A DNA stretch of 64,000 bases. Source: Flavobacterium beibuense F44-8. Its GTDB lineage: Bacteria; Bacteroidota; Bacteroidia; Flavobacteriales; Flavobacteriaceae. The stretch is from positions 1 through 64,000 of the forward strand of contig NZ_JRLV01000015.1 in the NCBI RefSeq assembly GCF_000769915.1. The letters are read 5' to 3'. Under the pieces are notes generated by a model. That model had not been told where the DNA came from, searched no databases, and saw only the letters and a list, made by a program, of their open reading frames with translations. Shown piece after piece: positions 1 to 8,717 of the stretch; the first letter of the stretch is position 1; every line of letters begins with the position of its first letter. The position numbers and the translations under genes were made by a program.

Positions 1-330
1 AATGCCGTTTGCTTACTCTGATGTTTTTCTGAGGTTGTCATTCCGATACGAAACGTAGTGTAGTGAGGAATCTCTGTTTTTTGAATAGAGATGTCTCCTG
101 CCGTCGACATGACATACTGAGCCAATAAGAGCTCCATACTACGCTAATTCGTGTTGTCATTGCGAGCGTAATGCAATGGAACTCTCATCATAGATTTTTC
201 GACTTCACTTCGTTGCGCTCAAAATGACAGTAGGAGTTGTCATCCTGACGAGAGGAAGGATCTTTTTTCCATTCCGACTGTAGCGATAGCGTAACGGAGT
301 AATCTCATTCAAAATTTAAAATAGATTACC
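1..330 (+). repeat. Mosaic intergenic repeat array 1 (continues left of the window)
   Basis: This stretch is made of the dispersed modules seen in seven other arrays of the window. It opens with the tail of module C (ending in AATGCCGTTTGCTTACTCT). Then come module B pieces (GTCATTCCGATACGAAACG, GAGGAATCTCT, TAGAGATGTCTCCTGCCGTC) and module A (GTCATTGCGAGCGTAATGC), followed by another B copy with GTCATCCTGACG and an AT-rich tail. No gene is supported here. Orientation matches all the other arrays. Confidence 0.85.
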
Positions 331-474
331 GCGTCATATTGAAGTCTGTTTTATTATGTCTGTTTTCTGCTGTCAAAACACAAAATTCTAATCTTTAATT
401 ACTCTTATCTCGTAAGTAAAAAAATAATATCTTCGCACCTGCGTTATAGTATGCAGAAAAACCTACAGACGGCA

Positions 475-1494
475 ATGTTCAAAAAAGCGTTTATTTACTT
501 CTTTATCTTATTTACGGCGGTGTCTTACAGCCAGATAGGAGGTAAATATACATATCAGTTCCTTAATCTTGTTACCTCTCCGCGTCAGGCGGCTTTGGGC
601 GGTAAGATTGTTACCCTGTACGATTATGACGTAAATCAGGCTATTTACAACCCCGCAACCATTAATCCGGAGATGGACAACCACCTTACGGCAAACTATG
701 GTAGCTACTATGGGGAGGTGAATTATGGTACTGCTGCTTATGCCTACACGTGGGACAGGCACGTACAAACCTTCCATATGGGGGTTAACTACGTTGATTA
801 TGGTACGTTTGAAGGGCGTGACGAAACCGGACTCCTAACGGGTGATTTTACAGGTAGTGAAATTGCTATTTCTTTTGGATATGCCTACAATGTACCCTGG
901 ACTAACCTTTACCTGGGCAGTAACCTTAAACTAATATCTTCTACACTGGAAAGCTACAACTCCTTTGGGGTGGCGTTGGATATAGGAGCTATTTATATTG
1001 ATACCGATAACGACATTAACTATGCGCTGGTACTGCGTAATATGGGTACGCAGTTAACTACTTATGCGGGACTGCAGGAAAAACTTCCGTTTGAGATTAT
1101 AGCGGGTATATCGCAGGAGGTGGAAAACGTGCCCATACGCTGGCACATTACACTGGAAAACTTACAGCAGTGGAATATTTCTTTCTCAAACCCTAACCGT
1201 GCCGAACAGAGCATTGACGGGGAGGTGACCGAAGAGAAAGTTTCGTTTATCAATAATGCACTTCGTCACGTTATACTGGGTGCCGAACTGTTTCCGGGTA
1301 AGAGCTTTAACCTTAGGTTAGGCTATAACTTTAGGAGAGGGCAGGAATTAAGTATACAGGACAAGCGAACTTTTTCGGGAATTTCTGCGGGAGTAAGCGT
1401 AAGGTTTAATAAATTGCGCTTTGATTATTCGTACTCAAAATACACCCTTGCAGCAAATACAAGCCTTATAGGGTTAACCATTAACCTGCAGTAA
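475..1494 (+). CDS. porQ: PorQ, type IX secretion system outer-membrane protein
   Basis: The product is about 339 residues with a Sec signal peptide (MFKKAFIYFFILFTAVSYSQ) followed by a beta-rich body typical of PorQ. The mature N-terminus (GGKYTYQFLNLVTSPRQAAL) is the conserved family signature, with the LGG and NPA motifs following. PorQ is an outer-membrane component needed for type IX secretion, the export route for the sorting-domain protein at 13131-16421. The gene lies one base before cmk, a pairing common in Flavobacteriaceae. An ATG at 451 in frame would add eight residues; I prefer 475 because it gives a normal signal peptide. A promoter-like TATCTTCG box lies at 428-435. Confidence 0.88.
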   Translation: MFKKAFIYFFILFTAVSYSQIGGKYTYQFLNLVTSPRQAALGGKIVTLYDYDVNQAIYNPATINPEMDNHLTANYGSYYGEVNYGTAAYAYTWDRHVQTFHMGVNYVDYGTFEGRDETGLLTGDFTGSEIAISFGYAYNVPWTNLYLGSNLKLISSTLESYNSFGVALDIGAIYIDTDNDINYALVLRNMGTQLTTYAGLQEKLPFEIIAGISQEVENVPIRWHITLENLQQWNISFSNPNRAEQSIDGEVTEEKVSFINNALRHVILGAELFPGKSFNLRLGYNFRRGQELSIQDKRTFSGISAGVSVRFNKLRFDYSYSKYTLAANTSLIGLTINLQ

Positions 1495-1495
1495 A

Positions 1496-2194
1496 TTGGA
1501 TAAAAAAATTACGATTGCCATAGATGGCTTTTCGTCTACCGGAAAAAGTACGCTGGCTAAGCAACTGGCCAGGCATTTGGGCTATGTGTATGTGGATACC
1601 GGTGCTATGTACCGTGCCGTTACACTATATGCCATGCAAAACGGACTAATAGGTAATGATTTTTTTAACCGCGAAGGTTTAATAGAACATCTGGATGATG
1701 TTACACTACAGTTTTTGTACAATCCTGTACTGGAGTTTGCCGAAATGTATCTTAACGAAGTAAATGTAGAGAAGGAAATACGTACTCTTGCCGTGTCACA
1801 ACTGGTAAGCCGCGTTGCCGAAGTGCCACAGGTGCGCCACAAGCTGGTAGAACAGCAAAAGCACATGGGGGAGGCAAAAGGTGTGGTTATGGATGGACGC
1901 GATATAGGTACCGTAGTGTTCCCTAATGCCGAGCTTAAGATATTTATGAATGCCTCTCCCGAAACGCGTGCACAGCGCCGTTTTAAAGAGCTTACAGAGC
2001 TGGGGCAGGTGGTAACTTATGATGAGGTGTATAAAAACGTGGTAGAGCGTGATTATATGGATACCCATCGTGAAGACTCTCCGCTTGTTAAGGCCGATGA
2101 TGCTATTGAGATGGATAACTCTAATATCACTAAGCAGGAACAGCTCCAAAAGGTTATTGATATTGTAAATAAAATGCTTAACGAACAGGTTTAA
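1496..2194 (+). CDS. cmk: Cytidylate kinase
   Basis: This 232-residue product phosphorylates CMP and dCMP to the diphosphates in the cytosol, an essential step of pyrimidine nucleotide supply. The P-loop GFSSTGKST is at residues 11-19, followed by the DTGAMYRAVT substrate motif. VMDGRDIGTVVFPNAELKIF and the RR(x)n DREDS-type region (here HREDSPL) complete the family pattern. The likely start is TTG at 1496, one base after the porQ stop, because no ATG lies upstream of the P-loop. It is probably co-transcribed with porQ. Confidence 0.95.
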   Translation: MDKKITIAIDGFSSTGKSTLAKQLARHLGYVYVDTGAMYRAVTLYAMQNGLIGNDFFNREGLIEHLDDVTLQFLYNPVLEFAEMYLNEVNVEKEIRTLAVSQLVSRVAEVPQVRHKLVEQQKHMGEAKGVVMDGRDIGTVVFPNAELKIFMNASPETRAQRRFKELTELGQVVTYDEVYKNVVERDYMDTHREDSPLVKADDAIEMDNSNITKQEQLQKVIDIVNKMLNEQV

Positions 2195-2195
2195 A

Positions 2196-2378
2196 ATGGT
2201 TGATGTATTACTTACTATAATTGTAATACTTTGTTTTTTGCTTATTCTGGTTTTAAGAAAGACAGGTAAAAAACCATGGAGTGATACTGTTAAGGGGAGC
2301 GATACTTCTAAAAGAACCTTTTTACTTTTTGGGCTTATCATCATACTTTTAGTGGTAAAGCTTATTAGGGAATACTAA
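2196..2378 (+). CDS. Small two-helix membrane protein
   Basis: This 60-residue product starts one base after the cmk stop. It has two hydrophobic segments (residues about 3-20 and 42-57) joined by a lysine-rich, polar loop (RKTGKKPWSDTVKGSDTSKR). The tight spacing with cmk and the clear helix-loop-helix layout argue for a real gene, probably in the porQ-cmk operon. The function is unknown and I do not recognise the family. Confidence 0.6.
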   Translation: MVDVLLTIIVILCFLLILVLRKTGKKPWSDTVKGSDTSKRTFLLFGLIIILLVVKLIREY

Positions 2379-2388
2379 TGATAGTATA

Positions 2389-2571
2389 ATGCAAAAAAAA
2401 CTACTTTTTATATTTGGAGCCATAGTGGTTTTTCAGTTGTTTTATTTTTTAAGGAAAAGTATTATGCAACGCCGTAGTGAAAAAGGTGTTTCTTTTTTTA
2501 GTGCTGCTCAAATACGTACTTACTTTGTAATTGTCCTTATTGCTTTACTGCTGTTTTTTATGATGACGTAG
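2389..2571 (+). CDS. Small two-helix membrane protein
   Basis: This 60-residue product has an N-terminal hydrophobic segment (KLLFIFGAIVVFQLFYFL), a short basic stretch (RKSIMQRRSEKG) and a second segment (YFVIVLIALLLFFMM). It starts 10 bases after the preceding small membrane gene and has the same architecture, so the two may be diverged duplicates at the end of the porQ-cmk operon. The repeat array begins right after its stop. No function can be assigned. Confidence 0.5.
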   Translation: MQKKLLFIFGAIVVFQLFYFLRKSIMQRRSEKGVSFFSAAQIRTYFVIVLIALLLFFMMT

Positions 2572-2576
2572 TACTT

Positions 2577-3690
2577 TGTCATTCTATTCTGTTTGTCATT
2601 CCGACTGAAGCGATAGCGTAACGGAGGAATCTCTGAACTTTTAATAGAGATGTCTCCTGCCGTCGACATGACATACTGAACGTAATGAGTGGTAAGGTTT
2701 TGTCCTTTTGTCTTGACACAAAAGAACGAAAAAGTCAAGGCTGTGGTTTCTCAGGCTATAAATTCCCTCATTTGGCTAAACTATCCGAACTTGGCTCTCG
2801 CCTCAAACAACGGATGCTTTTATACGCCGTTTTCGGTAATTTACTTAACGCCTTTAAAACCTAATGCCGTTTGCTTACTCTGATGTTTTTCTGGGGTTGT
2901 CATTCCGATACGAAACGTAGCGTAGTGAGGAATCTCTGAACTTTTAATAGAGATGTCTCCTACCGTCGACATGATATATTGAACGTAATGAGTGGTGAGG
3001 TTTTGTCCTTTTGTCTTGACACAAAAGAACGAAAAAGTCAAGGCTATGGTTTCTCAGGCTATAAATTCCCTCATTCGGCTAAACTATCCGAACTTGGCTC
3101 TCGCCTCAAACAACGGATGCTTTTATACGCCGTTTTCGGTAATTTACTTAACGCCTTTAAAACCTAATGCCGTTTGCTTACTCTGATGTTTTTCTGGGGT
3201 TGTCATTCCGATACGAAACGTAGCGTAGTGAGGAATCTCTGAACTTTTAATAGAGATGTCTCCTACCGTCGACATGATATATTGAACGTAATGAGTGGTG
3301 AGGTTTTGTCCTTTTGTCTTGACACAAAAGAACGAAAAAGTCAAGGCTATGGTTTCTCAGGCTATAAATTCCCTCATTCGGCTAAACCATCCGAACTCGG
3401 CTATCGCCTCAAACAGCAGATGCTTTTATACGCCGTTTTCGGTAATTTACTTAACGCCTTCAAAACCTAATGCCGTTTGCTTACTCTGCTTGTCATTGCG
3501 AGCGTAATGCAATGTAGCGTGGCAATCTCATTCAAAATTTAAAATTTATCATTTAAAATAGATTGCCGCGTCGTTCCTCCCCACAATGACGTACGAGTTT
3601 GTCATCCTGACGATAGGAAGGATCTCTTTTCCATTCCGGCTGTAGCTGTAGCGTAACGGAGGAATCTCATTCAAAATTTGTACCTCTATA
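2577..3690 (+). repeat. Mosaic repeat array 2, about three tandem units of 303 bases
   Basis: Three near-identical units follow each other, with equivalent points at 2689, 2992 and 3295 (period 303). Each unit is one module B (GTCATTCCGA..., GAGGAATCTCT, TAGAGATGTCTCC) plus one module C (TTTTGTCCTTTTGTCTTGAC to AATGCCGTTTGCTTACTCT). After the third unit come a module A, a further B piece and AT-rich tails (about 3490-3690). Short ORFs run through the units on both strands but are by-products of the repeat. 3690-3815 is the A+T-rich upstream region of the next gene. Confidence 0.9.
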
Positions 3691-3815
3691 GTGTTAGTAT
3701 GTAATATCTTACAGGTTTTAATTGTTGAAAACTACTGAACTTTTAAATGTTAAAAAGTGTTAAACTTTTAGGTAAAATAATTATTTTGCGGCAGAAATAA
3801 CCAAACCATTACCTT

Positions 3816-4085
3816 ATGAAACCGCCAATTAAAATCTACAATTATGTAGAGGAGTATCATCGTCATAACGATAAACTAAACAGAGAATTTGATATTAACG
3901 AAATCAGTATTGGAGTTATCAAATCGTTTATTACCCCTAATTTAAATGATCCTGAGCTGTATAGTACTTACACGATTGATCAGGTTGCAGCCGATAAAAT
4001 CAATAAATGCCTTTCAAAAAAAATAAGCTTTGATTTTGATACCTATGAGTATTGTTTTCAAAGATATGGCGACTATGATGAATAG
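3816..4085 (+). CDS. Hypothetical protein, 89 residues
   Basis: A short soluble, acidic protein with no signal peptide or membrane segment. The C-terminus is rich in aromatic and acidic residues (FDFDTYEYCFQRYGDYDE). An ATG start follows the sequence AACCAAACCATTACCTT. It sits alone after repeat array 2 and ends just before an inverted repeat that overlaps the next gene's start. I do not recognise the family. Confidence 0.55.
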   Translation: MKPPIKIYNYVEEYHRHNDKLNREFDINEISIGVIKSFITPNLNDPELYSTYTIDQVAADKINKCLSKKISFDFDTYEYCFQRYGDYDE

Positions 4086-4091
4086 TTAGCC

Positions 4092-4152
4092 CATGGGGAT
4101 GTTTAAAATAAAAAGCTTAAATTGTATTAATTATTTTATAAACATCCCCATG
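4092..4152 (+). promoter_or_regulatory. 14-bp perfect inverted repeat enclosing a start codon
   Basis: CATGGGGATGTTTA (4092-4105) is exactly complementary to TAAACATCCCCATG (4139-4152), with a 33-nt A+T-rich loop. The ATG of the following lipoprotein (4150-4152) is inside the 3' arm. In mRNA this would form a long hairpin burying the start codon and the bases before it. It could act as a translational switch, or, less likely given the absence of a U-tract, as a terminator of the upstream gene. Confidence 0.6.
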
Positions 4153-4521
4153 AAAAAAATAATCCCCTTTATTTTAATTGCGCTGTCATCCTGCAGTAGC
4201 AGTGTTTCGTTAATAACGGCTAATGATGAGTATGGCTACCATATAACAAGCAAAAATCTTAAAGAGTTTAGTAACCCTGCTAAAACAACCCTAAAACAGA
4301 TAAAGAGCAAAGAGGTGAGTACCGAGTTTGATTATATGAAAAAGTACCTTGTTACCGGCAGAGATCATCTTATTCCAAATGGAATTTTCACCTATGCTAT
4401 AGTAAAGGGAAGTGATACTATATATGCCAGTTCAAATCTTACCTATTGGTTTTATAAAGATAGGGTAATACTGTATCAGTCGCCCATTATAAATGTTGAG
4501 ACGATAAATGATTTACAGTAA
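4150..4521 (+). CDS. Small lipoprotein, unknown function
   Basis: The 123-residue product begins MKKIIPFILIALSSCSSS, a lipoprotein signal peptide with the lipobox cysteine near residue 15. The rest is a compact mixed domain (SKEVSTEFDYMKKY, GIFTYAIVKGSDTIYASSNL) of no recognised family. I chose the ATG at 4150 over an in-frame ATG at 4093, because only the former puts the signal peptide at the N-terminus. The start lies within the inverted repeat at 4092-4152. Confidence 0.65.
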   Translation: MKKIIPFILIALSSCSSSVSLITANDEYGYHITSKNLKEFSNPAKTTLKQIKSKEVSTEFDYMKKYLVTGRDHLIPNGIFTYAIVKGSDTIYASSNLTYWFYKDRVILYQSPIINVETINDLQ

Positions 4522-4526
4522 ACATT

Positions 4527-4534
4527 TATATTTG
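4527..4534 (+). promoter_or_regulatory. -7 promoter box TATATTTG
   Basis: TATATTTG matches the Bacteroidota TAnnTTTG box and lies 24 bases before the ATG at 4558. It overlaps the space right after the preceding stop, so the gene at 4558 probably has its own promoter. Confidence 0.5.
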
Positions 4535-4557
4535 CACAAAACCACAGCCTTGTATAC

Positions 4558-4998
4558 ATGAAATATTTTTCTTTAGTAATTGTTTTGTTGCTGATATCCT
4601 GTAAAGCAAACAATAGTATAGCCCAAAATCCGTGTAGTATTGATTATTTGCATAAGCTTGAAAATGCAGAGAAATTAAATGACAGGAAAATATTTCTCTT
4701 CTTAGAAAACTACAATAACACAGCCTGTTATAATAATGTGGAGTACAGTCAGTCGAAAAATGAACTTTTGTTTTTGTTATTGGCTAACCATACAAATCAG
4801 TTTTTAAGTCAGTTAGAAAGGATATACAATAAAGCAAAAATACTGGATGAACTGGCTTCTCCTGTTCATGACGGAATAGATGTTACTTCTGTTTTAGATA
4901 AGGTTAAAACTTATGATAAATATCCCGAAACAAAGCAGGAAGTGATTGTTGCTTTAAATACGGCAAAGCTAAAAGTGCGCAATACACGATTCTATTAA
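4558..4998 (+). CDS. Lipoprotein, paralogue of the 5691-6161 product
   Basis: A 146-residue protein with a lipoprotein signal (YFSLVIVLLLISC, Cys near residue 16). The mature part aligns with the protein at 5691-6161: CS/CD near the start, LxxLE, then KIFLFLENYNN against DIFQYLTTFEK. A second cysteine (ACYNN / ECNYR), HTNQFLSQL / HTNTFLQKL and a C-terminal TKQEVIVALNTAK / TKSEMLVTLMKS also line up. Two conserved cysteines may form a disulfide. It is a diverged duplicate of unknown function. Confidence 0.65.
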   Translation: MKYFSLVIVLLLISCKANNSIAQNPCSIDYLHKLENAEKLNDRKIFLFLENYNNTACYNNVEYSQSKNELLFLLLANHTNQFLSQLERIYNKAKILDELASPVHDGIDVTSVLDKVKTYDKYPETKQEVIVALNTAKLKVRNTRFY

Positions 4999-5044
4999 GC
5001 CTATATAATACCTAAATATTTACTTTGTACTAAATCTTACTATA

Positions 5045-5542
5045 ATGAAATACACTATTGCTTTTTTAATTGTCTTTTTATGTGCCGGATGTGAAATTAA
5101 AAAAGAGTATATAAATGATCCCGAAGATGTTGCTATGAGCAAACATTTAGCAAATTCGTTTTATGAAACCATGTCTCATGAGGAAAGAGTACCACTTTAT
5201 AAGTTAATGGGGGATGAGGTGGATTTGGATGAGTTTAAGTCGGTTATTGATGAAAAAGATTCGTTGTACGGAAATATACAGTCTATTACTGTTATTAATG
5301 TAAATGCAAAAAAATCAGAGGGTACAGCCGGACTTCATGTTGAAAGTGAGGTGAGTGCCGAGATACATAGGGAATTTGCCAAAGTTTACGAAAAGATACT
5401 TATAGTGCAGGAAGGGTATGAAGAGCCCAGAGTACAAAAATTTAGTACTGATAGTGTAGGGGAAATATATTTTGAATACAGGGCATATAAAAAGCGTATT
5501 GAAGAAGAGGAGAAACGTAAGTATCAATCTTCCAAAGAATAA
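5045..5542 (+). CDS. Lipoprotein, possibly NTF2-like
   Basis: The 165-residue product starts MKYTIAFLIVFLCAGCEIKK, a clear lipoprotein signal with Cys16. The mature part has an alpha segment (LANSFYETMSHEERVPLYKL) followed by beta strands around a lysine/glutamate-rich end. This resembles the NTF2-like lipoproteins grouped as DUF4019/DUF3887, but I am not certain. The C-terminal 15 residues are highly charged. A TTACTTTG box lies about 25 bases upstream. Confidence 0.6.
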   Translation: MKYTIAFLIVFLCAGCEIKKEYINDPEDVAMSKHLANSFYETMSHEERVPLYKLMGDEVDLDEFKSVIDEKDSLYGNIQSITVINVNAKKSEGTAGLHVESEVSAEIHREFAKVYEKILIVQEGYEEPRVQKFSTDSVGEIYFEYRAYKKRIEEEEKRKYQSSKE

Positions 5543-5576
5543 AAATTTTGCATAAAAACAGTGCGTTGGTCGGGTA

Positions 5577-5600
5577 TAATTTGCTTTTCATCGAATAATT
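5577..5600 (+). promoter_or_regulatory. Shared upstream element, copy 1
   Basis: AATTTGCTTTTCATCGAA lies about 100 bases before the lipoprotein gene at 5691. An almost identical block (AATTTGCTTTTTATCGAA, 8719-8736) lies ahead of the lipoprotein gene at 8945. A second shared piece, TTACAAGGA, comes closer to each gene. This suggests common regulation or a duplicated upstream region. Confidence 0.45.
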
Positions 5601-5690
5601 AAGAAAAACAATGTAAATATTTTTCTTACAATAGTTTACAAGGAATTTTTCTTATTAAATTTACTTCCCAACCAAAAACTACGGCCTGTT

Positions 5691-6161
5691 ATGAAACACA
5701 TTAGCTTAATGCTATTTGCAGTACTTGTTTGCGCATGCACACAACAAAAACAAAAGGAAACAGCACTACAGCCGGCTATTAAAACCGGCATGCACGTAAC
5801 CCCGTGCGACTCTAATTTACTGTCACAGCTGGAGGGTACTAAAAATGTTAGCAACTATGATATTTTTCAGTATCTGACCACTTTTGAAAAGCTGGATGCT
5901 AACGTAAACCCCGAGTGTAATTACAGAAGATTTAAAATTTTGTTCAGCTTACTGGATACTCATACCAATACTTTTTTACAAAAGCTGGATGAGGTATCGC
6001 CACAGGCAAAACAAAACGTATTTAAACTTATTAGTATTGCCCAAATTAAGGAGGGGGATGTTAGACGTCTTTCTGAAAAGGTAACAGCAGCCGAGGCACA
6101 GCCAAGAACCAAATCGGAAATGCTGGTTACCCTTATGAAAAGCCTAGGACAGCACGAATAA
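5691..6161 (+). CDS. Lipoprotein, paralogue of the 4558-4998 product
   Basis: A 156-residue product with a lipoprotein signal ending LVCAC (Cys near residue 16) and a glutamine/lysine-rich linker. The domain shares spaced motifs with the 4558 product: NYDIFQYL, a mid-domain Cys in ECNYR, DTHTNTFLQKLDEV and the C-terminal TKSEMLVTL. The function is unknown. The gene is followed after 9 bases by 6171. Confidence 0.65.
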   Translation: MKHISLMLFAVLVCACTQQKQKETALQPAIKTGMHVTPCDSNLLSQLEGTKNVSNYDIFQYLTTFEKLDANVNPECNYRRFKILFSLLDTHTNTFLQKLDEVSPQAKQNVFKLISIAQIKEGDVRRLSEKVTAAEAQPRTKSEMLVTLMKSLGQHE

Positions 6162-6170
6162 TATTACTGT

Positions 6171-6500
6171 ATGAAAAAATACACCTTACTAACCCTGTTA
6201 CTTGTTGTAACCTGCACATCTATATTATACTGGCAGTATGATTACACGCCTTTTTATCCTGTAAAGCATGTAGGTGAGGAGTATGTTGTAGATAATATAG
6301 AGAAACAGTCGCATCCGTTTAACGAGAACCTTATTAAAGTGCTTGATTATTATAATGTAGACTTTAAACTGTGTAACGGGGTAGTACATGTTAAAAATCA
6401 GCTTTATGCCAACAAAGCCCTAATGTATAATTATACCCAAAAGGCTAAAGATGAAATGTGGTTTAACGATCATCATTTTGCCTATTATAAACAGAATTAA
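6171..6500 (+). CDS. Hypothetical secreted or membrane-anchored protein
   Basis: The 109-residue product opens with a hydrophobic segment (YTLLTLLLVVTCTSILYW) that may be an uncleaved anchor. A polar domain follows with LIKVLDYYNVDFKLCNGVVHVKN and an aromatic C-terminus (MWFNDHHFAYYKQN). It lies 9 bases after the lipoprotein gene and 2 bases before the receiver-domain gene, so all three are probably one transcript. I do not recognise the family. Confidence 0.6.
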   Translation: MKKYTLLTLLLVVTCTSILYWQYDYTPFYPVKHVGEEYVVDNIEKQSHPFNENLIKVLDYYNVDFKLCNGVVHVKNQLYANKALMYNYTQKAKDEMWFNDHHFAYYKQN

Positions 6501-6502
6501 AA

Positions 6503-6856
6503 TTGAATACCGAAAGAATAGCCTACAAGCTTTTTTTAGATGATGTTAGGGATGTCCCTATGGTATACCCCGACCTCACTAATAAAGATTTTATAATTGC
6601 AAGAACCTACAGCGAGTTTATAGAGATTATTAGAGAAAACGGACTCCCTTATTTTATCAGCTTTGATAATGACCTGGGGGAAGATGAAAACGGAAACCTG
6701 CTGCCCGATGGTTATGCCGCAGCACAATGGCTGGTATACCAAAGCGGACTCGATTTAAAGAAACTCATTTTCAGGGTACATTCATCTAACCCCGTGGCAT
6801 CGGTACAAATAAAATCGTTACTGGATAATTACATCAATTTTATAAACGAAAACTGA
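6503..6856 (+). CDS. Stand-alone cyclic-phosphate-type receiver domain protein
   Basis: The 117-residue product matches the cREC family of receiver-like domains: an N-terminal LFLDDVRDVP, then ISFDNDLGEDENG and GYAAAQWLVY. A strand and a serine (FRVHSSNPVA) occur near the end. These domains resemble response-regulator receivers and were proposed to bind or process cyclic phosphate compounds. The likely start is TTG at 6503, two bases after the upstream stop; the first internal ATG would remove the DDVR motif. No output domain is present and the partner is unknown. Confidence 0.7.
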   Translation: MNTERIAYKLFLDDVRDVPMVYPDLTNKDFIIARTYSEFIEIIRENGLPYFISFDNDLGEDENGNLLPDGYAAAQWLVYQSGLDLKKLIFRVHSSNPVASVQIKSLLDNYINFINEN

Positions 6857-6863
6857 TTTGGGT

Positions 6864-7229
6864 TTATATCCTGTCTAAATTTTTTACGGTAAAGTCATTC
6901 TCGGTATTACCCGTATTAAGTGTGGTATTAGGTTCAAATAGCATTACTTTCACTTCGCCTACAGCTATCGGCTTATGGTTAGTTCCTTTTGGGATAACAA
7001 CAAATTCGCCGGCGTTTATCTCAAGTGTTTTATCGTCAAGTTCCATCAAGAGTTTGCCTTCCATAACCAGGAACATTTCGTCTTCATTGTCGTGTTTGTG
7101 CATCACAAACTCATCTTTAAGCTTTACTACCTTAACTAACTGTCCGTTAAGTTCGCCTACAATTTTAGGATTCCAGTATTCGGTAAATGAATCAAATTTT
7201 TCCTTAAGGTTTACGGTTTTTATTTCCAT
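6864..7229 (-). CDS. Cupin-domain protein
   Basis: A 121-residue single-domain cupin. The first cupin motif is HKHDNEDEMFLVMEG (metal ligands H, H, E) and the second is PKGTNHKPIA. The fold is a small metal-binding beta barrel, so the substrate cannot be read from sequence. The gene converges with the receiver-domain gene, 7 bases apart. 7230-7368 holds the divergent start regions of this gene and the permease. Confidence 0.85.
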   Translation of the reverse strand: MEIKTVNLKEKFDSFTEYWNPKIVGELNGQLVKVVKLKDEFVMHKHDNEDEMFLVMEGKLLMELDDKTLEINAGEFVVIPKGTNHKPIAVGEVKVMLFEPNTTLNTGNTENDFTVKNLDRI

Positions 7230-7368
7230 GACTTAATTTTTTATCAAATATACTGCTTTATGCCATGAGATAATAGGCACGCCCAGTCTTAAAACTTAAC
7301 CTACATAATTCCCTATATTTCAACTTTTTTGGTAGTTTTACGGCTATGTTCAATCAATACATATACAC

Positions 7369-8601
7369 ATGGGTATAAAAAGCCGTTTGGTGTTAATGAA
7401 CTTCCTTCAGTTCTTTATATGGGGTTCATGGTTAATTTCGTTAGGTAATTATATGGGCGCCTCGCTTGGCTTTAGCGGTATACAGATAGGCGGAGTTTAC
7501 ACCACTATGGGTATTGCCTCGCTTTTTATGCCCGGGCTACTGGGCATTGTTGCCGACCGATGGATTAACGCCGAAAGGTTACTGGGTATTTGCCACCTTA
7601 TAGGAGCACTACTTATGCTTTATGCCACAACGGTAACCGATTATTTTTGGTTTTATATTATAATGCTGCTTAATGCCTGTATGTATATGCCTACCATTGC
7701 TCTGAACAATTCGGTTTCCTATAACGTACTGGAGAAAAAGGGTTACAGTATTGTGACCGATTTTCCACCCATACGCGTGTGGGGTACTATAGGTTTTATT
7801 GCTGCCATGTGGACGGTTGATTTTTTAGGCTATACCCAAAGTGCAGGTCAGCTGTATGTTGGGGCTGTATCGGCTTTACTGCTGGGCTTTTATGCCTTTA
7901 CCATGCCACCGTCGCCCCCATTGCAAAAGGAAACCAAAAAGAGCCTTATGTCTACCCTGGGGCTGGATGCCTTTGTATTGTTTAAACAACGTAAAATGGC
8001 AGTGTTCTTTATATTTGCCATGCTGCTTGGTGCTGCACTGCAAATAACCAATGCCTTTGGCGGACCTTTTCTTGAAGATTTTAAAACCGATTATCCTGAT
8101 TCTTTCGGGGTACAGCATCCTAACCTACTGCTATCTATCTCACAGGTTTCTGAAACCGTATTCATATTATTAATTCCGTTCTTCCTAAAGCGTTATGGTA
8201 TAAAAACCGTTATGCTGTTTAGTATACTGGCATGGGTTTTCCGCTTCGGGCTGTTTGGTATTGGTAACCCGGATGACGGATTGTGGCTACTGGTACTGTC
8301 TATGATTATTTATGGTATGGCGTTCGACTTCTTTAATATATCGGGTTCTATGTTTGTGGAGAAAGAGGCCGATCCAACCATACGTTCGAGCGCGCAGGGA
8401 TTGTTTATGATTATGACAAACGGTATAGGTGCTTTTGTAGGCGGACTGGCAAGCGGATGGGTAGTAGACCATTTTACCGAAAACGGCATTCGCAACTGGC
8501 AATACATTTGGTTTACCTTTGCCGGTTATGCACTGGTACTTGCCATTATTTTTCCTTTTGTATTTAAGGTAGAAAAAGGAGAGATGGTTAAGGAGGAATA
8601 A
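7369..8601 (+). CDS. Nucleoside:H+ symporter-type MFS permease
   Basis: This 410-residue inner-membrane protein has about 12 hydrophobic segments. It resembles the NupG/XapB-type nucleoside:proton symporters, which form their own MFS subfamily: N-terminal LMNFLQFFIWGSWLISLGNY, loop GIVADRWINAERLL, central DFPPIRVWGTIGFI and C-terminal SSAQGLFMIMTNGIGAFVGG. It probably imports nucleosides. It is a single gene with its own upstream region. 8602-8944 contains no gene, only the shared regulatory block below. Confidence 0.85.
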   Translation: MGIKSRLVLMNFLQFFIWGSWLISLGNYMGASLGFSGIQIGGVYTTMGIASLFMPGLLGIVADRWINAERLLGICHLIGALLMLYATTVTDYFWFYIIMLLNACMYMPTIALNNSVSYNVLEKKGYSIVTDFPPIRVWGTIGFIAAMWTVDFLGYTQSAGQLYVGAVSALLLGFYAFTMPPSPPLQKETKKSLMSTLGLDAFVLFKQRKMAVFFIFAMLLGAALQITNAFGGPFLEDFKTDYPDSFGVQHPNLLLSISQVSETVFILLIPFFLKRYGIKTVMLFSILAWVFRFGLFGIGNPDDGLWLLVLSMIIYGMAFDFFNISGSMFVEKEADPTIRSSAQGLFMIMTNGIGAFVGGLASGWVVDHFTENGIRNWQYIWFTFAGYALVLAIIFPFVFKVEKGEMVKEE

Positions 8602-8717
8602 GTGTAGATTGGGTTTTTATATTTAGATTTTCCAGCGATGATATAGCTGTGGGTTATATTACATTTTTTGTTGAGGTTTTCCGTATTTGTAGGAGTTACT
8701 CGACGTTTTGTCTTGGT

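Noticed and set aside
1796..2344. 182-codon minus-strand ORF over cmk
   Set aside because: It is antisense to a certain gene and has no recognisable protein features.
2689..3507. Repeated short ORFs in the module C copies (also at 27818-28661, 31311-32409, 40049-40704), on both strands
   Set aside because: They follow the repeat exactly, are open in more than one frame, lack start signals and differ in length only where modules change. They are by-products of the repeats.
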